Assembly (NCBI GenBank): GCA_949128115.1
Contig: OX421961.1
Span: 125,987,050 to 126,051,049 of the forward strand
Source of the DNA: Anaspis maculata
Taxonomy: Eukaryota > Arthropoda > Insecta > Coleoptera > Scraptiidae
Direction: 5' to 3'
Length of the DNA: 64,000 bases
The position numbers and the translations under genes are program-made. A model generated the notes under the pieces. That model was not told where the DNA came from and ran no database searches. It saw only the letters and a program-made list of their open reading frames with translations. Positions 11,501-24,000 of the stretch are shown piece after piece. Numbering within the stretch: position 1 is the first letter of the stretch; every line of letters begins with the position of its first letter.

Positions 11501-14500
11501 CCTGCTCAACTGCCTCTACCACCTGCAGCTCTTCATGGGCGACTACGTGCGAGCTTCGATGACCTGCATACGGTTCTACGAGGCCGACGCCAACAACTTC
11601 ACCGACCTGAAAGCCAACCTGTCCCATTTGCACAAAGCCGCTCAGCACCTTAAACAAATCAAGGAAGTAGAGTGGGTCGACGTTTCAACAGGTTTGTTAT
11701 CGTCAGCAAAATCCTTGCAAGTATAATTTGAAAACTTACTGCTTCAGTGAAATCCGATTCCGAATCCGAAGACAAGTTCGAGGAGAAAATCCTGACCCCT
11801 TCGTCGGCCCTGGTGATGAAGATGGAGAGCAAAGACCTCGACAAGCACATCAACACCATAGCCTGTCAAATCGAACTCGTCAATTATCTGTCTGAATGCG
11901 AAAGCTCCGGTATCAAGCTCTTGGACATACTCAAAGAATTGGCCGCTGCCAACGGTAATTAATTTAGATTTTGTGTAGTAAATACTGCTAAGGTTTTTTT
12001 AAAACTTATTCAGATTCCAAAACCGCCAAGAAATTCAAACTTCCGACGCTGTTTTCTACTGCCGACGACAAAGCTCTGTTGGCGGCTCTGGTGCTGGTTT
12101 GCCGTGACTCGATGGAAGACGGCTTCAAAATGGTCGTGAAAATCGTCCGGAGTTTTCAGCTGAGGCCGGTGAGGGTGTACGGACTGGCCGGGAAATATCT
12201 GGCGCAAACAGAACGCTACGACAACATCATGCAGCTGGTCAAGAACATAAAATCGCTGGAGTCTTCCAATCCGGAGATTTCCAACGTGCTGGACGAAACG
12301 CTGAACTTTGCCGTGGGCGTGATGATCAAGCGGAACGTCACCGGAACTATGCTGGTTAAGCTGTCGAAACTCATCAAAGACAGGGCCATGAAGGTAATAT
12401 GCTTGCTTTACGCAGTCAACATTTAGATCAGCTACTTCCCGAATCCGGCTTTCAAATTTTTCACAAGACACATCCATTTTTTCTCTTGGCCAAATTCGTG
12501 GTTAAAAAAAAAACAAACGAAAACTACGGGTGTGTGTGACTTGTGAGAGAACAACAGACTCACGCATGAACAGTGATAAAGATAGAGAGATAATCTCCAA
12601 CGCATAGTACAGGATAACAATAGCGATAACAATATTCATTTCCAACAGGTGAGTACACCCAAAATAGGAAAAATAGGAATAAATAAAATACGTGAACGCT
12701 ACAAGAGATTAAAAGAGACTCTTGATTCCGCCCAAAGTGGTAATGTAATAATAATAATAAATAATAAATGTTTTCCTCCTTCTCGGCTTATCAGCGCCAT
12801 AGGAGTTTTTGCGCCTTTTTATTAATAACAGTAGGTTATTACATATGGATTACAATATACGCAAATTTTTGAACAAACACAAAACATCCATGACTGACCG
12901 GGATTCGAACCCGCGCCATCCGCACCACAGACGGCAGACGACCGACTGTGCTACGGGGCCGTCACCCAAAGTGGTAATGTATAAATCACAGTCCCCAGAA
13001 ACATAATTGAATGTATCACACATAATAAAACACTGGAGACCAATGCATCAGGTTATTGTTAGGACGGTCGCAATAAAAAGTTTGCTGAAGTCTAGATGAG
13101 GATCTGGGTATGAGAAACTTCAGTTGTCCCAGCAAGTATGGACAGTCTATCTCTCCTCGACAGAGACGCACAAGAAATGTTATCGCAATTTTAGATCTGC
13201 GCCTATCCAGAGAGTCAACATTGAATCATTCACTCAATAGAGAACCATGATCGTAACCTTTCGCTGGGTAAACTTAATCCTTTTTGAATCTCGAAAGTTT
13301 CAAGAATCGTCTCTGTTCAGCCTCAATCGATTCACTACGTGAAGCATGAATGGGATGCCATATTAGTGTCCCATACTCCAGCAGCCATACATCCAACTAC
13401 AGGATGTTCCACTACTAGGTCAAAGCTTTTAAGGTGAGATTCTCCTTGCGAAAGTATGACAAGCCCCAATAGCTTAAAAATTTGAAAAACTTTTTTTTGA
13501 CTAAGTCACCATACTTACAACCTTCACCCTGGGTTGCACCAAAATAATACGCAATTAACGCTAATACGAGATTGGAGGGATTTCAATCTTGAAGGGATTT
13601 CAATCTGCCCAATCCTAGTATTCCTAGTAGGTTGAGCATGGGAAATGCATCAAATCTTTAGTTAATCAATCACTATAGATCATTTCCTATTGAGAAACCA
13701 GATTCTCTATTATTTACAAACAAGTAATGATCAAAAGAAATTTGACTAATCTCGTATTATCTTAATTGAGCGTTGGTGCAACCCAGGGAAAAAGGTTTGA
13801 TTTTTGAAAAAGTTTTTGTTTCGACCAAGATTGGCATATCTACTCACAAATTCATAGTCATTTTCGCCAGGAAAATCTTGCCTTGGAATCTTTGCACCGA
13901 GTAGTGAAACACCCTGTATGTTCGCTATAGAATATAACTAGCCTCAGCCTTCTTCCTGTCTGTCAAATTACGGCTCTTCATGTGAAAAAGCTACGAATTT
14001 GATATAAAGGGCCACTTTAAACTTGATTCATTTGTTGTGGGCATTCGCCGTCGATATTTCATGACATGGACGTTCTCTGTGAGAGACGTGACAAATATGA
14101 AGGTTATTTCACTATTTCACACGATGTAAAGCAACTATTTAGATTTAGTCATCAAAGACGGTATGAAGACTATTTCACATGATGAAAGCAACGTATTTGG
14201 TCACAAAAGACGTTAAGGCCAGTAATTCACACTTGACTTTTAACCTCGTGGATGCCATGGGCGTTCCACGTGGGCGGTAATAAAGGCTATTTGACACGAT
14301 GTTAGAGCAAGGTATCCAATTACCAAATACGCTACATGGGCCACTTCTCAAACCGCCGCAAATGGTATCTGGACTAAGAATCCAAAAAACAATTTGCGGA
14401 TAATCCGTAGAAAATCGCCAAAAGAAAGAAATACCCTGCAAGGGGAATATATACCCAAACGGAGACACGCCGTGTGAGAAAGGAATATACACCAAAATCC

Positions 14501-17500
14501 CAATTGGAGACACGCAGTAGGTATGTTACGTCGCCGGCTAGATTTTTTTGTCAGCTATTTAGTAGCAAGTTTATTCAGCCATACGATTCTACAGGAAAAG
14601 TTCCTAATCAGCTGTGGTGGTGATGATGTTATATGACACTACAATAACGTTGCATAACATGAAACATGGCTACATCCTGAGAAGTAGATCGGCCAAAATA
14701 ATCAATTTAGTCAAAACAGATTATACTGGTGTTGTCCGTAGGTACCTAGTGCTGCGTGCCAGAGCTTAAGACCCCAGCTTTCGAGTCGGCTTTTAAACCG
14801 ACACCAAACCCGAAGTTGCGAACGCAGTTACATCGAGAAGAGAGGTTTTTGAAGGCACAGCAGTACATCACTTTGAATCTAGTATATTGACAATTCTACG
14901 AGGGCAATAATACAATTCACAAAACATAACGCTATGGCGGAAGGCCGTCTGCTACTGAACAATAACACTGCGCTAGCTACGATGACGTGGTGAAGTGACC
15001 AAAGCTAATATAAGATCATGAGACTTTCCGGGGTCGTGTAGGGTCCTTGGAGAGGGCCCAGGGCCTAGGGGCGACCTGTCCAAAGCTGGTCGTATCCGCA
15101 GTATCCTCAACCGTCGGGGTTGAAAGCGGCCTTTCCACGTGGTGGGAGCGGCCGTGTTGCATGCCATAGAGGCCTCGTGCTTTTTCGGTGCGACTCACCC
15201 ATCGGTCTGTGTTATTTAGGAACACGGCCCGCCAGCTAATCAGTGGAGAAGGCCGGGGTTCTTAAGATGGTCGGGGGCGCCACAGCATTGTGAGCCGAAT
15301 TCCCAAAAATTATTATAGTACCAAGCAATGACTGATACAATACTGAAGATAAAGCAAAGTTTGGATTATGAATAAAAATTTCATTTACAAAAGGCAAAGA
15401 AAATGAACAGGAGCCGGTTGGCTAATTTTACAAAAATTGAATATACGAAATTGCCAGTCGCTGTTATTACCACAATGAGCCAAATATTACGTTCTGGAAG
15501 AGAGGTTTGGCAATTAATTTAACGTTATTGGTTCGAACGGGGCAGGTACCTACTGTCGGAATACGAAAGTCAGATAACAAACCCAAACTGATTTGATATT
15601 GGAAAGAAAACTCAAGCGCTTTCTGAAGACACACTGTTTCTACACAACTGATGAGTTTGTTGATTTTTGGAAAACATCTTATCTGAACAGTGTGCTGTCG
15701 GCCATGTGAAAGTTTTAAAGTTTTATTATTGTATAAATTCAATGTATTTTATCACTATTTGTTATATTTATATTTCATTTTATTTTATTTTTACAAGAGG
15801 GAATAGTGGAAGATCGGCCAGAGCTGAACTATCTCCCTAGCTTATCTGTACCTTCACGTTAATGTACACTTAAGTTTAAATACATCTATCTATCTATCTA
15901 TTAACGCGACTCGATAGGTACCTACCTCGCCAGCTGTGATAACCACCGCCACAAAGAACGTTATCGGATTTTTTATACCAGTTACAATAATTTTATGTAC
16001 AAAATCAAGGAATTCGAACTTGAGATTTTCCTGTTCGCAAAATTAAATACAGTTATCCAAGTCAAATGGGGACCTTTCGTCCTGTAAAAATTACGTTTGT
16101 TACAAAGTCGCCAGCAAGAAGGTACAAGAATGTCGATGGCAAAACTATAAGACTAGCGTACAACTGTGATGTTAGTTTGAATAAAGTGAATATACCCTTT
16201 GGCGGACGGCCGGAGTCGCAACGATTTTTGCGAAACCACTGAATTCTAACCTGCACTTTATTAACCCTTGAAACTTTATCTTTTTTTTTACCTGCATCAA
16301 CTACGGTGGTTATTAGCAGGATAATTTCTACATGGGTTCTTCTGTAACTATTACAACGACGATTCTATGTTTGGAACAAACAGTGGGGGACTTTCAGTGT
16401 GGGTTTTTTCGATGGCTTTTTCGTTTCATCCCTCTTCCCGGGGCATCACCGGACGGTAGTAGATGCCCCAGTCTAAAGGACGCGTGAAAAAGTTCATCTG
16501 GCCCGGTGCGGATTTGAACCCGACACCACATTTGAAAGTGGAGCTGAGCCACGGAGCTGAGTTCCCCGTGCTACCGACCGGGTTGATCTATCTTTCTTCC
16601 GTCTTTTTACTAGAACGGTTCTCGAGTAGTGTTCAAATTAAACAAATATATCAACGAGAAAAATGATCATATGTTACGGCATTTTTAATAAAACACAATT
16701 GATAGAGGGGAAATAAAGTATTACGGTAGGCGAAATGTCACCCCAGCTTACTTGTCCTATCCCACAAAATATATCACCGAGTAAAATGATCATATGTTAC
16801 GGCATTTTTAATAAAACACAATTGATAGAGGGGAAATGAAGTATTACGGTAGGCGAAATGTCACCCTAGCTTATACTTGTCCTATCCCACAACAAAGTGG
16901 TACACTCGGAGACAGCTTCCAAACGTGTCGCGATCGACAGTTGATGTACACTGCACTTTCCAGGGTGCGAACGAACGATTGCCCTGGTCGCCAAGGCTCG
17001 AAACCGCTGATGAAGGCGTCCACGCAGGTGGTTTGGAAACTCTTGCATCCACAAACCGAAACGGGCTCCACGCTGAGACGTTTCCTTCAAAGGAAAGAGT
17101 CACTCGGGAGATGGAGTGCTCCGTGGTAGACGGGATCTCGCCTATACTCGATGTAAAGTTTCGGGAATCTCCCTGGTACGTAGATGACGATGACGAAGAC
17201 TTGCTGGCAAAATCTCCAGACTTTGAAACAGGAGGTTGAAAACTGGATGGTTGAAACTTAACGGTAGAAATCTCGATGGTGAAAAACTAGTACGTAGAAA
17301 TCTTGTTGGTAGAAATCTAATTCGTAAAAAACTCAGTAGTAGAAACCTATAATAATTCACTCAACTCAGAGTGGAATCCAATCCGAAAAGATGAAAAAAA
17401 AGGAACCAAATCATCCCTTACGTTACCTCAGGTGTCGTCGGTTTCGTTTTTGATGGGCCAGGTGTGGTCGTGCTTCTTAAATCGGCCAAACAAAGCATTG

Positions 17501-19049
17501 CAAAATCTAGTCCGAAAAACACTCGGTTTTTGGTTTCGATCTACACAAATTCGAAAACCACTCGGCAGGCAAAACGTGGACATACAAAACCCACACTGAC
17601 GACAGCGCTCGTGCAAATTTCGGGGCAGAAAAGAACGTGAATAGCTGCGTCGCTTCCTTTCATCAGCTACTTCCGGTCGGCGCGCTAGTTCAAGATTTAT
17701 CCAAAGCCAATTAGAGAAAAGCACGCGAAATCCTTCTGCCGGGACAGCAATACAACGAAACTCCCAAATACTAGGAATTAAAACGGCGGGACAGAATTGG
17801 ACTGGCGGCCAAAGTATCAAACAGCAGACAGAAAACGACGTAACAGGGTGAAACTCCTTTTCTGTGATGTCAAATGGGCCGGGAACACAATGGTTTTGCG
17901 CACTTGCTTGCTTCCCGTTTTTGGCGTCGGGGTTTGCAGCGGATTTTTGAACGATACATTAATAAGTGTTTCAGAGGCGTCATAAAGAGCTATCCCAAAC
18001 GGAGAAATCCCGATTGAAAAATTCAGACTTGCGTTCATGGTGACATTTCAAAATATTTGAGTTTATTGATTTGACAGATTGCAAGCCATAGAATTAATTT
18101 CTGGATTTATTGGGAGGAGTTGATGAAACGCAGTTCCACCTGGCACGTAGGCCCCGCTATTGAGCCCGTTGTACCCCTCCCAGACCAACAACTCACCGAG
18201 CCACAATGTGGTGCTTGGATGTTAGATAGGTCAGAGACAATTATTTGACTTGCTTGATGATTGGCTTCAAGTCTGCTTTGTAGTATTGTACCTACGTCAT
18301 GGGCTGTAGGTGACACCGAGGGTGACACGTCATAAAGATTACTTCACACACGATGTAAAAGCAACATTATTTCATCACTTGAGGCGACATAAAGGCCTTT
18401 TTCATACCAGTTTTCATAATCTGTTGAGAGATAAGATCAAAAAAGCTTGATGACCTCGATTTCAGAAATAAAGCGAAAATACAGTCACTTTCTATGCAAA
18501 TCTAATGTACGCCTCCAATTCATTGATTTGAATTTACAATATGAAGAAATTGGTATGGATTACAATCCAACAGTTTGTGTCACACACCCACTTTTATCTT
18601 ATCGTTTTGTTTATACTTTGTCTAGTCTAATGGTAGGCTAATGAATAGTCTAGGTGCCAGTATAATGATAATGATTATAATGGTATAAGGTATTTTTAGT
18701 GTTTTTTAATAACTTATTTTCCCACGATTGTTCCTATTATTGATCGATTTAATTAGTGAAAGTTATTATAAACACAACTTGAAAATTTCTCTTATTCTTG
18801 TATTTTCCGTATTTCTACAAAATATTTGTTTTTTATAGCTATTATAATTTGTCGTTTTTGTGTTATTAGATTAACGCTCTAATTGAAGCCAAAGAGCTGA
18901 GCCAGGCCCTGTACCTTGCTTCTAAATATAAGCGCATCAACGACGTTAGGAGGATTCAAAGGGAGGCCGAACTGCTCAACTCCCCATCCATCAAAACAGC
19001 TTGCATCAAGATACTTTCGAGCGCAGAAGCCTCAACCTCCAATCAGTAA
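5552..19049 (+). CDS. ZFYVE26: spastizin / zinc finger FYVE domain-containing protein 26, C-terminal 1600 residues
   Basis: Nine exons join in frame: 5552-7162, 7222-7320, 7819-8822, 9016-9123, 9183-10164, 11460-11691, 11748-11954, 12014-12393, 18870-19049 (stop taa). All phases agree and give 1600 codons plus stop. Visible residues 785-845 form a FYVE finger: WECMCCQQVTFSMFNRRHHC, then RRCGR, with paired cysteines and the RRHHCRxCG phosphoinositide-binding core, closely matching spastizin. About 755 mostly helical residues follow, as in the animal protein. Family knowledge: spastizin binds PI3P on endosomes and works with spatacsin and AP-5 in late endosome/lysosome trafficking and autophagic lysosome reformation. 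Roughly the first 1000 residues are missing; the first exon opens after an AG at 5550-5551, not at an ATG. The last intron (12394-18869) is 6.5 kb of transposons. Confidence 0.93.
7375..7640. repeat. degenerate minisatellite in a ZFYVE26 intron
   Basis: The intron between the second and third visible exons contains a run of imperfect copies of a unit resembling gaataaatttcccctcgga, repeated about a dozen times with variable spacing. The reverse-strand frames show matching peptide periodicity (repeated SGE/FREI-like phrases). This is tandem repeat DNA, not coding. Confidence 0.75.
8895..8926 (-). mobile_element. LINE reverse-transcriptase motif fragment (copy 1)
   Basis: In the ZFYVE26 intron at 8823-9015 the reverse strand reads GISQSSITEPV, a decayed form of the GVPQGSxLGPxL motif of non-LTR retrotransposon reverse transcriptases. 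It is antisense to the host gene and only a short segment is recognisable. Confidence 0.45.
10200..11420 (-). mobile_element. four antisense LINE reverse-transcriptase motif fragments in one intron
   Basis: The ZFYVE26 intron 10165-11459 holds four reverse-strand copies of the same RT segment. 10211-10242 reads GVPQSSLIGP; 10933-10964 reads GVPQSAVS before a frameshift; 11183-11214 reads CVPQRSILKPFLV; 11365-11397 reads GVPQRSIVGPILF. All correspond to the GVPQGSxLGPxLF block of jockey/CR1-type non-LTR elements. Around the last three, other shared phrases (for example ttgtggctac and a gaggtcac variant near 11040, 11130 and 11290) suggest a tandem array with units of roughly 170-250 bases. The stretch 10500-10910 is non-coding and otherwise unexplained. 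Confidence 0.55.
12748..12964 (-). mobile_element. tRNA-derived SINE with a perfect 17-base target duplication
   Basis: On the reverse strand the element begins with a tRNA-like head: A box gtagcacagtcgg and B box ggttcgaatcc (around 12893-12960). A tRNA-unrelated body follows, ending in a TTA/ATT trinucleotide repeat near 12748. The 17 bases cccaaagtggtaatgta occur immediately on both sides (12731-12747 and 12965-12981), the target-site duplication of a fairly recent insertion. Acceptor-stem pairing is poor, so it is not a functional tRNA. It lies antisense in the last ZFYVE26 intron. Confidence 0.88.
13085..13395 (-). mobile_element. 3' end of a jockey-type LINE ORF2, decayed
   Basis: The reverse strand translates, with a few stops, to VWLLEYGTLIWHPIHAS, then EAEQRRFLKLSRFKK and later RRRSKIAITFLVRLCRGEID followed by CPYLLGQL. 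This matches the region after the RT domain of jockey-like elements (LEYGSxVWxP...RIExVQRRFLxxL...LxxRRxxxxxxFLxKLLxGxIDCPxLL). It is an immobile fragment in the last ZFYVE26 intron. Confidence 0.65.
13398..13920. repeat. foldback element with TACAGG(G/A)TGTT ends
   Basis: The left end (acaggatgttccactact, about 13400) and right end (agtagtgaaacaccctgta, about 13900-13917) are inverted. Inside is a second inverted pair: ggttgcaccaaaataatacg (about 13543) against its partner ending gcgttggtgcaacccaggg (about 13785). It is a short nested MITE of the CAGGGTG group. Confidence 0.7.
14085..14330. repeat. approximately 60-base minisatellite
   Basis: Imperfect tandem units carry the phrases gacgt-(a)taaag/gaaggttatttcac, acgatgtaaagcaac and a tttagtcatcaaagacg variant. 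A further copy lies at about 18325-18400 on the far side of the neighbouring dispersed element, so it may be part of that transposon. Confidence 0.5.
15885..15900. repeat. (ATCT)n microsatellite
   Basis: A short run of about four atct units within the transposon-rich last ZFYVE26 intron. Confidence 0.8.
16284..16588 (-). mobile_element. tRNA-derived SINE inserted in the copy 1 transposon
   Basis: The reverse strand starts with a tRNA-like head: cccggt acceptor-like ends, ggctcagctc A-box-like and ggttcaaatcc B box (about 16500-16588). It ends in an A tail, seen as tttttttt at 16281-16289. The homologous stretch of copy 2 (about 37640-37650) lacks the whole 305-base block and serves as an empty site. 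The repeated tatcttt on both sides (16277-16283 and 16589-16595) is consistent with a target duplication. The tRNA fold is imperfect, so I call it a SINE and not a tRNA gene. Confidence 0.8.
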
Positions 19050-19157
19050 TAATGTACGATTTTTTTCTTATGACACTAAACAATGTACCAAAACTCTAGG
19101 GCTGTGATTATAGTACCTACCTTAGATATTATTTTATATAAAAAAACGTTTTACAGA

Positions 19158-19163
19158 AATAAA
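19158..19163 (+). terminator. polyadenylation signal of ZFYVE26
   Basis: aataaa 109 bases after the ZFYVE26 stop codon, in an AT-rich 3' UTR. Confidence 0.6.
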
Positions 19164-19466
19164 TTATTTAAAAAGTTACATTATTATAAATTTTTATTTT
19201 TGTTTTTAATACTAGTATATTAACAAAATGCTTTAGTAAACAGTAGGATTTATATAAAATGTTACTTCTAGTAGACCATCAGGGAACAAGACCTTTACAT
19301 GGTCTTCAAAAGTGTGCCTAATTTCCCTTATGTGAACATTTCATATAGGCACTACCAGTGTAATTAATACTCGAGGAAGAGTTGGAGAGAGCTCTACTCT
19401 AAGAAATATCACATTAATAAACTTAAGGATTAACATTTCATATAAATGTGTAAAATGCTTAGCTGC

Positions 19467-19872
19467 TTAGTCTTCAAGTGCCTCTTCTCCATTTACAACC
19501 ACTCCATTTTGGAGTTCTGCATTGAATTTTTCCGCAAAACTTGTGTCTATTTCGGACACCTCCTTTAAAAAGCTGTCTCTCTGTTCCGGTGTCCATTGCG
19601 TTATCCATTCTTTGAACAGTTTGACCTGCAAGAGTTCACATGCATTTTGACCTGGTTTAGGAGAAGGACAAACCGATACTCACTCTGCATTCAAACAAAG
19701 ACATGGGTTTGTCTCTGCAGTCGACGTTGGATATGCTGTTGACGATGCCGTTCACATAGACCTTGTTGGAGTACTTTTCGGCCATGATGGGCAGGAAATC
19801 GGAGCGCTGGAGCTCGCTCCATTCGTGGAACCACTGGATCAGGTACCTGATCTGCGCCTCGGCGTTGAGCAT
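19467..19872 (-). CDS. C14orf119-like small conserved protein
   Basis: Two exons on the reverse strand (start ATG 19872 to 19684, then 19625 to stop at 19467) join in phase at a gtgagt donor and a ttgcag acceptor. They give a 115-residue protein beginning MLNAEAQIRYLIQWFHEWSE. It has the two repeated tryptophan motifs of the family, WFHEWSELQRSDFL and WITQWTPEQRDSFL, joined by FECRVKLF. Human C14orf119 is about 140 residues with the same ...CILHWFANWS...FECQLHLWDQWFRGW layout. The function of the family is not established. An in-frame stop lies upstream, so I chose the first ATG. The gene is convergent with ZFYVE26 and divergent from DDX1. Confidence 0.88.
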
Positions 19873-21054
19873 GTTGCAGTCTTGTGGGGTGGGTGGCGGT
19901 AGCAGTGTCACTCACTGGAATGCACGACGACACTGTGCGTTTCAGGGGGAATCAAAGAGAAAGGTTTCGGTTAATATTATACCATGACACTGCAAAGCCC
20001 ATTGTTTACCAGCTGGCTCCAGAATATGCAGTTATTTTCGTGTGGCACACACACATAAACACAGTCACACACAAGCTCAGCACAGGACACGCCAATTACT
20101 TACATATCCGTGGTAATATTGGACCGCGGGATAATTACAGCGGCACCATTCTCTTTAGCGTCTAAACAGAGCTGCGCTGCACCTCGCACTGTTATTTGTT
20201 GCTGTGAAAAAGAACTAGTTCGAGTAGTGTGGAGTGGTGTTGGTGAACCGTAATGACCTCGCACTTTTTAAATTGCGACCTTGACCTGGCGTGGCAGGCC
20301 GGTAAAGCAGAAAACGGCACGACTTCGATCGATTCTGCACCCGCCCGCGAAACCCTTCTCAGTCGACTCACAGGAAGGGATAAGAACAGCTAGAGCTGGA
20401 GCTTTTGCAAATTTTGAAAAACGATGGAAATTCAATTTTTTTGTGAATTATCACGATAATAATTTGAACAGCAGAGTCGCAGTAGAGTGGAAAAAATCTC
20501 AATGCGCTTGTTTTACTCCAAAATTTTGGTAATCATTGAATAAACACAATAAAAATGGTCAATAAAAACAATAATGACACACACAAAGTTGAACACTTTC
20601 AAAATTTTGACGTTTGATGACACTCGCTGTCAAGTGACAACCTGACAACCGGTAGTGCCAATCGAGTTTAGTGGCCGGTAAGGCCGTAATTCCAAACCCG
20701 CCAAACCAAAAGTATTCAATTTACAAATCACACGAGTGAAACAATGGATAGTTCATGAGAGTTCGGCACGTTGTTCTTTGGAATACATACGAGAAATTTC
20801 GTGGGAAAGACTTTATCGAGCTTTTATCAGTCGTTGAGAGAAAATTGGTCTCCAGGGTTGGCAGCGTTGTCAAGTGCGGTTGTCATGTTGTCAATTGCCA
20901 TGATCTGTCATTTGTCAGTGTCAAGCCGGTCAGTGAAGCACAGGACAAGTTTTCACAACAAATAAATCGGTGAAATATCGTCATTTCCAGGAAACTTGAA
21001 GCTGATGAGCAACAAATAGAATAAGTTCACGATTTCCACTCTCGCACAGCAGCC
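19873..21054. other. divergent intergenic region, C14orf119-like / DDX1
   Basis: About 1.2 kb between two start codons pointing apart. It should hold the 5' UTRs and promoters of both genes. No TATA box stands out, and the short ORFs here are not convincing. Repeated tgacaa/ttgtca phrases occur near 20630-20950. Confidence 0.5.
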
Positions 21055-24000
21055 ATGACCGCTTTCGAAGGTAAAACTGCCCGCAATTTTTCCGGGTTAT
21101 GGTCAACTCGTTTTCGAATTTTCCAGAATTTGGGGTCCTGCCCGAGCTGGCCAAAGCCATCGACGAAATGGACTGGACGTAAGTGCCGGTTGAAGGCAAC
21201 GGAAACGTTGTCACGATTTTTATGCGACTGTATGCTTCAGGTTACCGACAGACATCCAAGCCGAAGGGGTTCCGGCAGTCTTGGGAGGTGGAGATGTGCT
21301 CATGGCGGCCGAAACTGGCAGCGGGAAAACGGCCGCTTTCTGCTTGCCCATCATTCAGATCGTGTGGGAAACGATAAAAGACATACAGTCGGGGAAGGCT
21401 GTTAAATCTTCGGCCAATAGCTGTAAGTTCCCCCTAAGTTTTGAAAGGATTGACTTCAAGAGGGAGGCGGTAGGGGACAAATTTTTCAACTACTGACTTT
21501 GTCCAAAAGTCAAGTTACAGACTAAGTCCAAGACAGATGACCCACCTTTTTTTTAAAAATCAGCGAAGCTGTATTTTTCGGTCACCGTGTCATAAAGGGG
21601 ACCTGAAACCGCACATTTTACAGTAACGGTTCTACCACCATTCTCTTCCTTATGCAATTTTGAGTCGATCTAGATAAGGAAGAATCCATTTACTTACGTC
21701 AACTATTCTATTTTCGCACTTGAACATCGCCCACTTTCCTTGTCTGTCGCCATGGTAACCACTCTATTCTCGCTGTTCTTTTTTTGACGATGGACGTTTC
21801 ATTCACAACAATAATTGTCAATGATAAACGACCTCGCAAACGACATTGCTCCTTGGAGGTTATTGTGCCGTTCAAAGCGTTTGCTGTAAAGAAGAAAACA
21901 GAATACGTGCCAGATATTTCAGCTTTTGTGTTATGAACGGACAAGACGAAACTCCCGATGGGGCTTCTTTCCACGGGCTCGACGTAGGCAACAGTTAAAA
22001 AAGCTTTATTGTCGGTTGCCTATATCACTTGAGCAGAGAATAAGAGCACCATAAAAGCATACTACGAAAATTGTACGGTTGTATTGTTACTTGTCTGTAG
22101 GAGCTATGCGAAAAATGTGAAAATGCATGTGCTCCACAAAGCGCAGTACGTTATTGCTATTAAAAAAAAAACATGATATGAATTGAAAAGCAAATAGAGA
22201 AATTACACGCGTCAATAGACCTTTCCAAATTTGCGCTTGTCCTTTTCTTTTATGACGTCATGATTTTGCGTAGATTGGGACAACTGTCAGTATACAGTCA
22301 TCTAATAGTGGAAGTGTCAGAAGCATAGGCAAACACCGAGCGTAGAAAGGAGAGACTTGCAAAAGTGGTTACTTATTTCTGTGTTACCTTGTGCGAAAAT
22401 GATCTGAAGAAGCCTTATGTTCCCACGTACAGTTGCGGCCTCATAAAAGTTTACACCGATGATAATCGTATGGCCATGCTCATTCAAAATTACGTCAAAA
22501 TTGAATTAGCATGGCCACTCGATCGCCGTCGGTGTAAACTTTTATGAGGCCGCAACTTTACAATTTTACGAAATACACGATGTGGCTTGAGAGTTGCAGA
22601 AACAAAATTTAACTAGGCAAGACACGACCCATTTTGTGCCAGAGATCCCCCAGGGCTGTTCAAACTTTCATCTGGCTTCTCCTTCTACGGAATCACTCAT
22701 CGAGGTTTCTGCCCCTGGAACTGTAAGAGTGGCGCACAATATTTCTGGTGGCATCATTCAAAATTGGGATCTGCTGAAGTTTTGATGGACCAGTAGCCAT
22801 CAAATTTCTTTTCCGCTTAGCATTTGTCATAAATCAGGGCACTAAAAGCCTTTTAACTGCGATAATGAAGTGGTGAATCCTCTGCAGCTACTAATTTTAC
22901 AGATAGATCAACAGTAGTAGTTGTCGAGATACAGCTTTGTCGGAATGAATACGCATTATCTAGTACTTTCGCCTGTCTTCGCTTTCACTCTATGACTTCC
23001 TCTGATACTCTGTTTCTCCATCTGGCAGGATTTTCTTCCAGTGTGCACTTCACTGGTGATTTCTTCATCGTTTTTTCCACCAAAACAGACAGAGATTTTG
23101 AAGACCTGCTCATGACGCCTGGAATCTGACGTTGACAATGACATCATGCAACCGCGAAATGTGCGCAATGCGCGAAATATTTTGCGTAGGTTGGGACAAC
23201 TGTCAAAACCATTCTCTATCCTTTATTTTTGGAAAGGTCAATTACAATTACCTGTCTTTCGCGACTGTCTTCCCGTTTCCTGTGTTTTTTTTTTTAAACA
23301 AACAAACTCTTTTTAGCGCATTTTTGTAAAGAAATGACGCTTATATGGCCGGTTTGTCTGTCTGTCTGTTCGTCCGTCTGTCCGTGTAGGAAGTAAGCAG
23401 TTGTACTCGTCCTCGGGGAATGAAGTTAGCGCTTTGGAACTTTCTTTGATGGATAGCTGATGTTCCCAAGGGTGGCCAATAGGCATTTTTTTTATCCATA
23501 CATAGTTATCATTATTATTATCATCAAAAAACAAAGATTTACTGTGCACTTTTAAGAAGTTGAACTCCTCCCCGGGGAATGAAGCTAGAGCCTTGGAACT
23601 TTTCCCGATAAATGGCTTAGGTCCTCAAGCGTGGCCAGTGGGCACATTGGATTTCAGGTTGCGCCGCCATCTTGGCCGCCATATTGAAATTTTTTATTAG
23701 TGGAACGATTTTCAAGAAACTTGGAACTTACCCTTGTCTCTATGACCATTCTTATTTTCAAGTTGAATTTCATGATTCCGCCGCCATCTTGGCCGCCATA
23801 TTTAGATTTCTCATCAGTGGAACGATTGCCATGAAACGTGAAACTTACTCTTGTCTCGTATAAACATTTAATTTTTATACTTTTGCGCGATACTTTCCAT
23901 GCGTTATTATCCTTTTTTGCTTCGTATGATTTACTCCTTCTTTTCAATGTTTTTTTTTTACGATTGTTGGCGATTTTTAGCACTGTTCCTTGTTTTACGA

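Larger units (their letters stand above)
15155..17700 (+). mobile_element. unclassified transposon copy 1, with a PIF1-like helicase motif
   Basis: This block is a direct, diverged copy of 36790-38590. Shared landmarks are the ggaacacggcccgccagcta phrase (about 15221 and 36869) and a peptide MTxTILxIKQSLxYE...[17 protein letters not shown] (about 15330 and 36976). Other landmarks are the ctttggcggacggccggagt phrase (about 16197 and 37556) and the region around 16840-17240. There the forward frame reads GDSFQTC then RDRQLMYTALSRVRT, which resembles helicase motif VI (LYVALSRVR) of PIF1-like helicases as found in Helitrons and some other elements. Stops and frameshifts make it inactive. The class is undetermined. 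Confidence 0.5.

Noticed and set aside
12880..12970. tRNA gene on the minus strand
   Set aside because: A and B boxes are good, but the acceptor stem does not pair and the unit is flanked by a SINE-type target duplication and tail.
16494..16590. tRNA gene on the minus strand
   Set aside because: It is the head of a SINE absent from the paralogous transposon copy.
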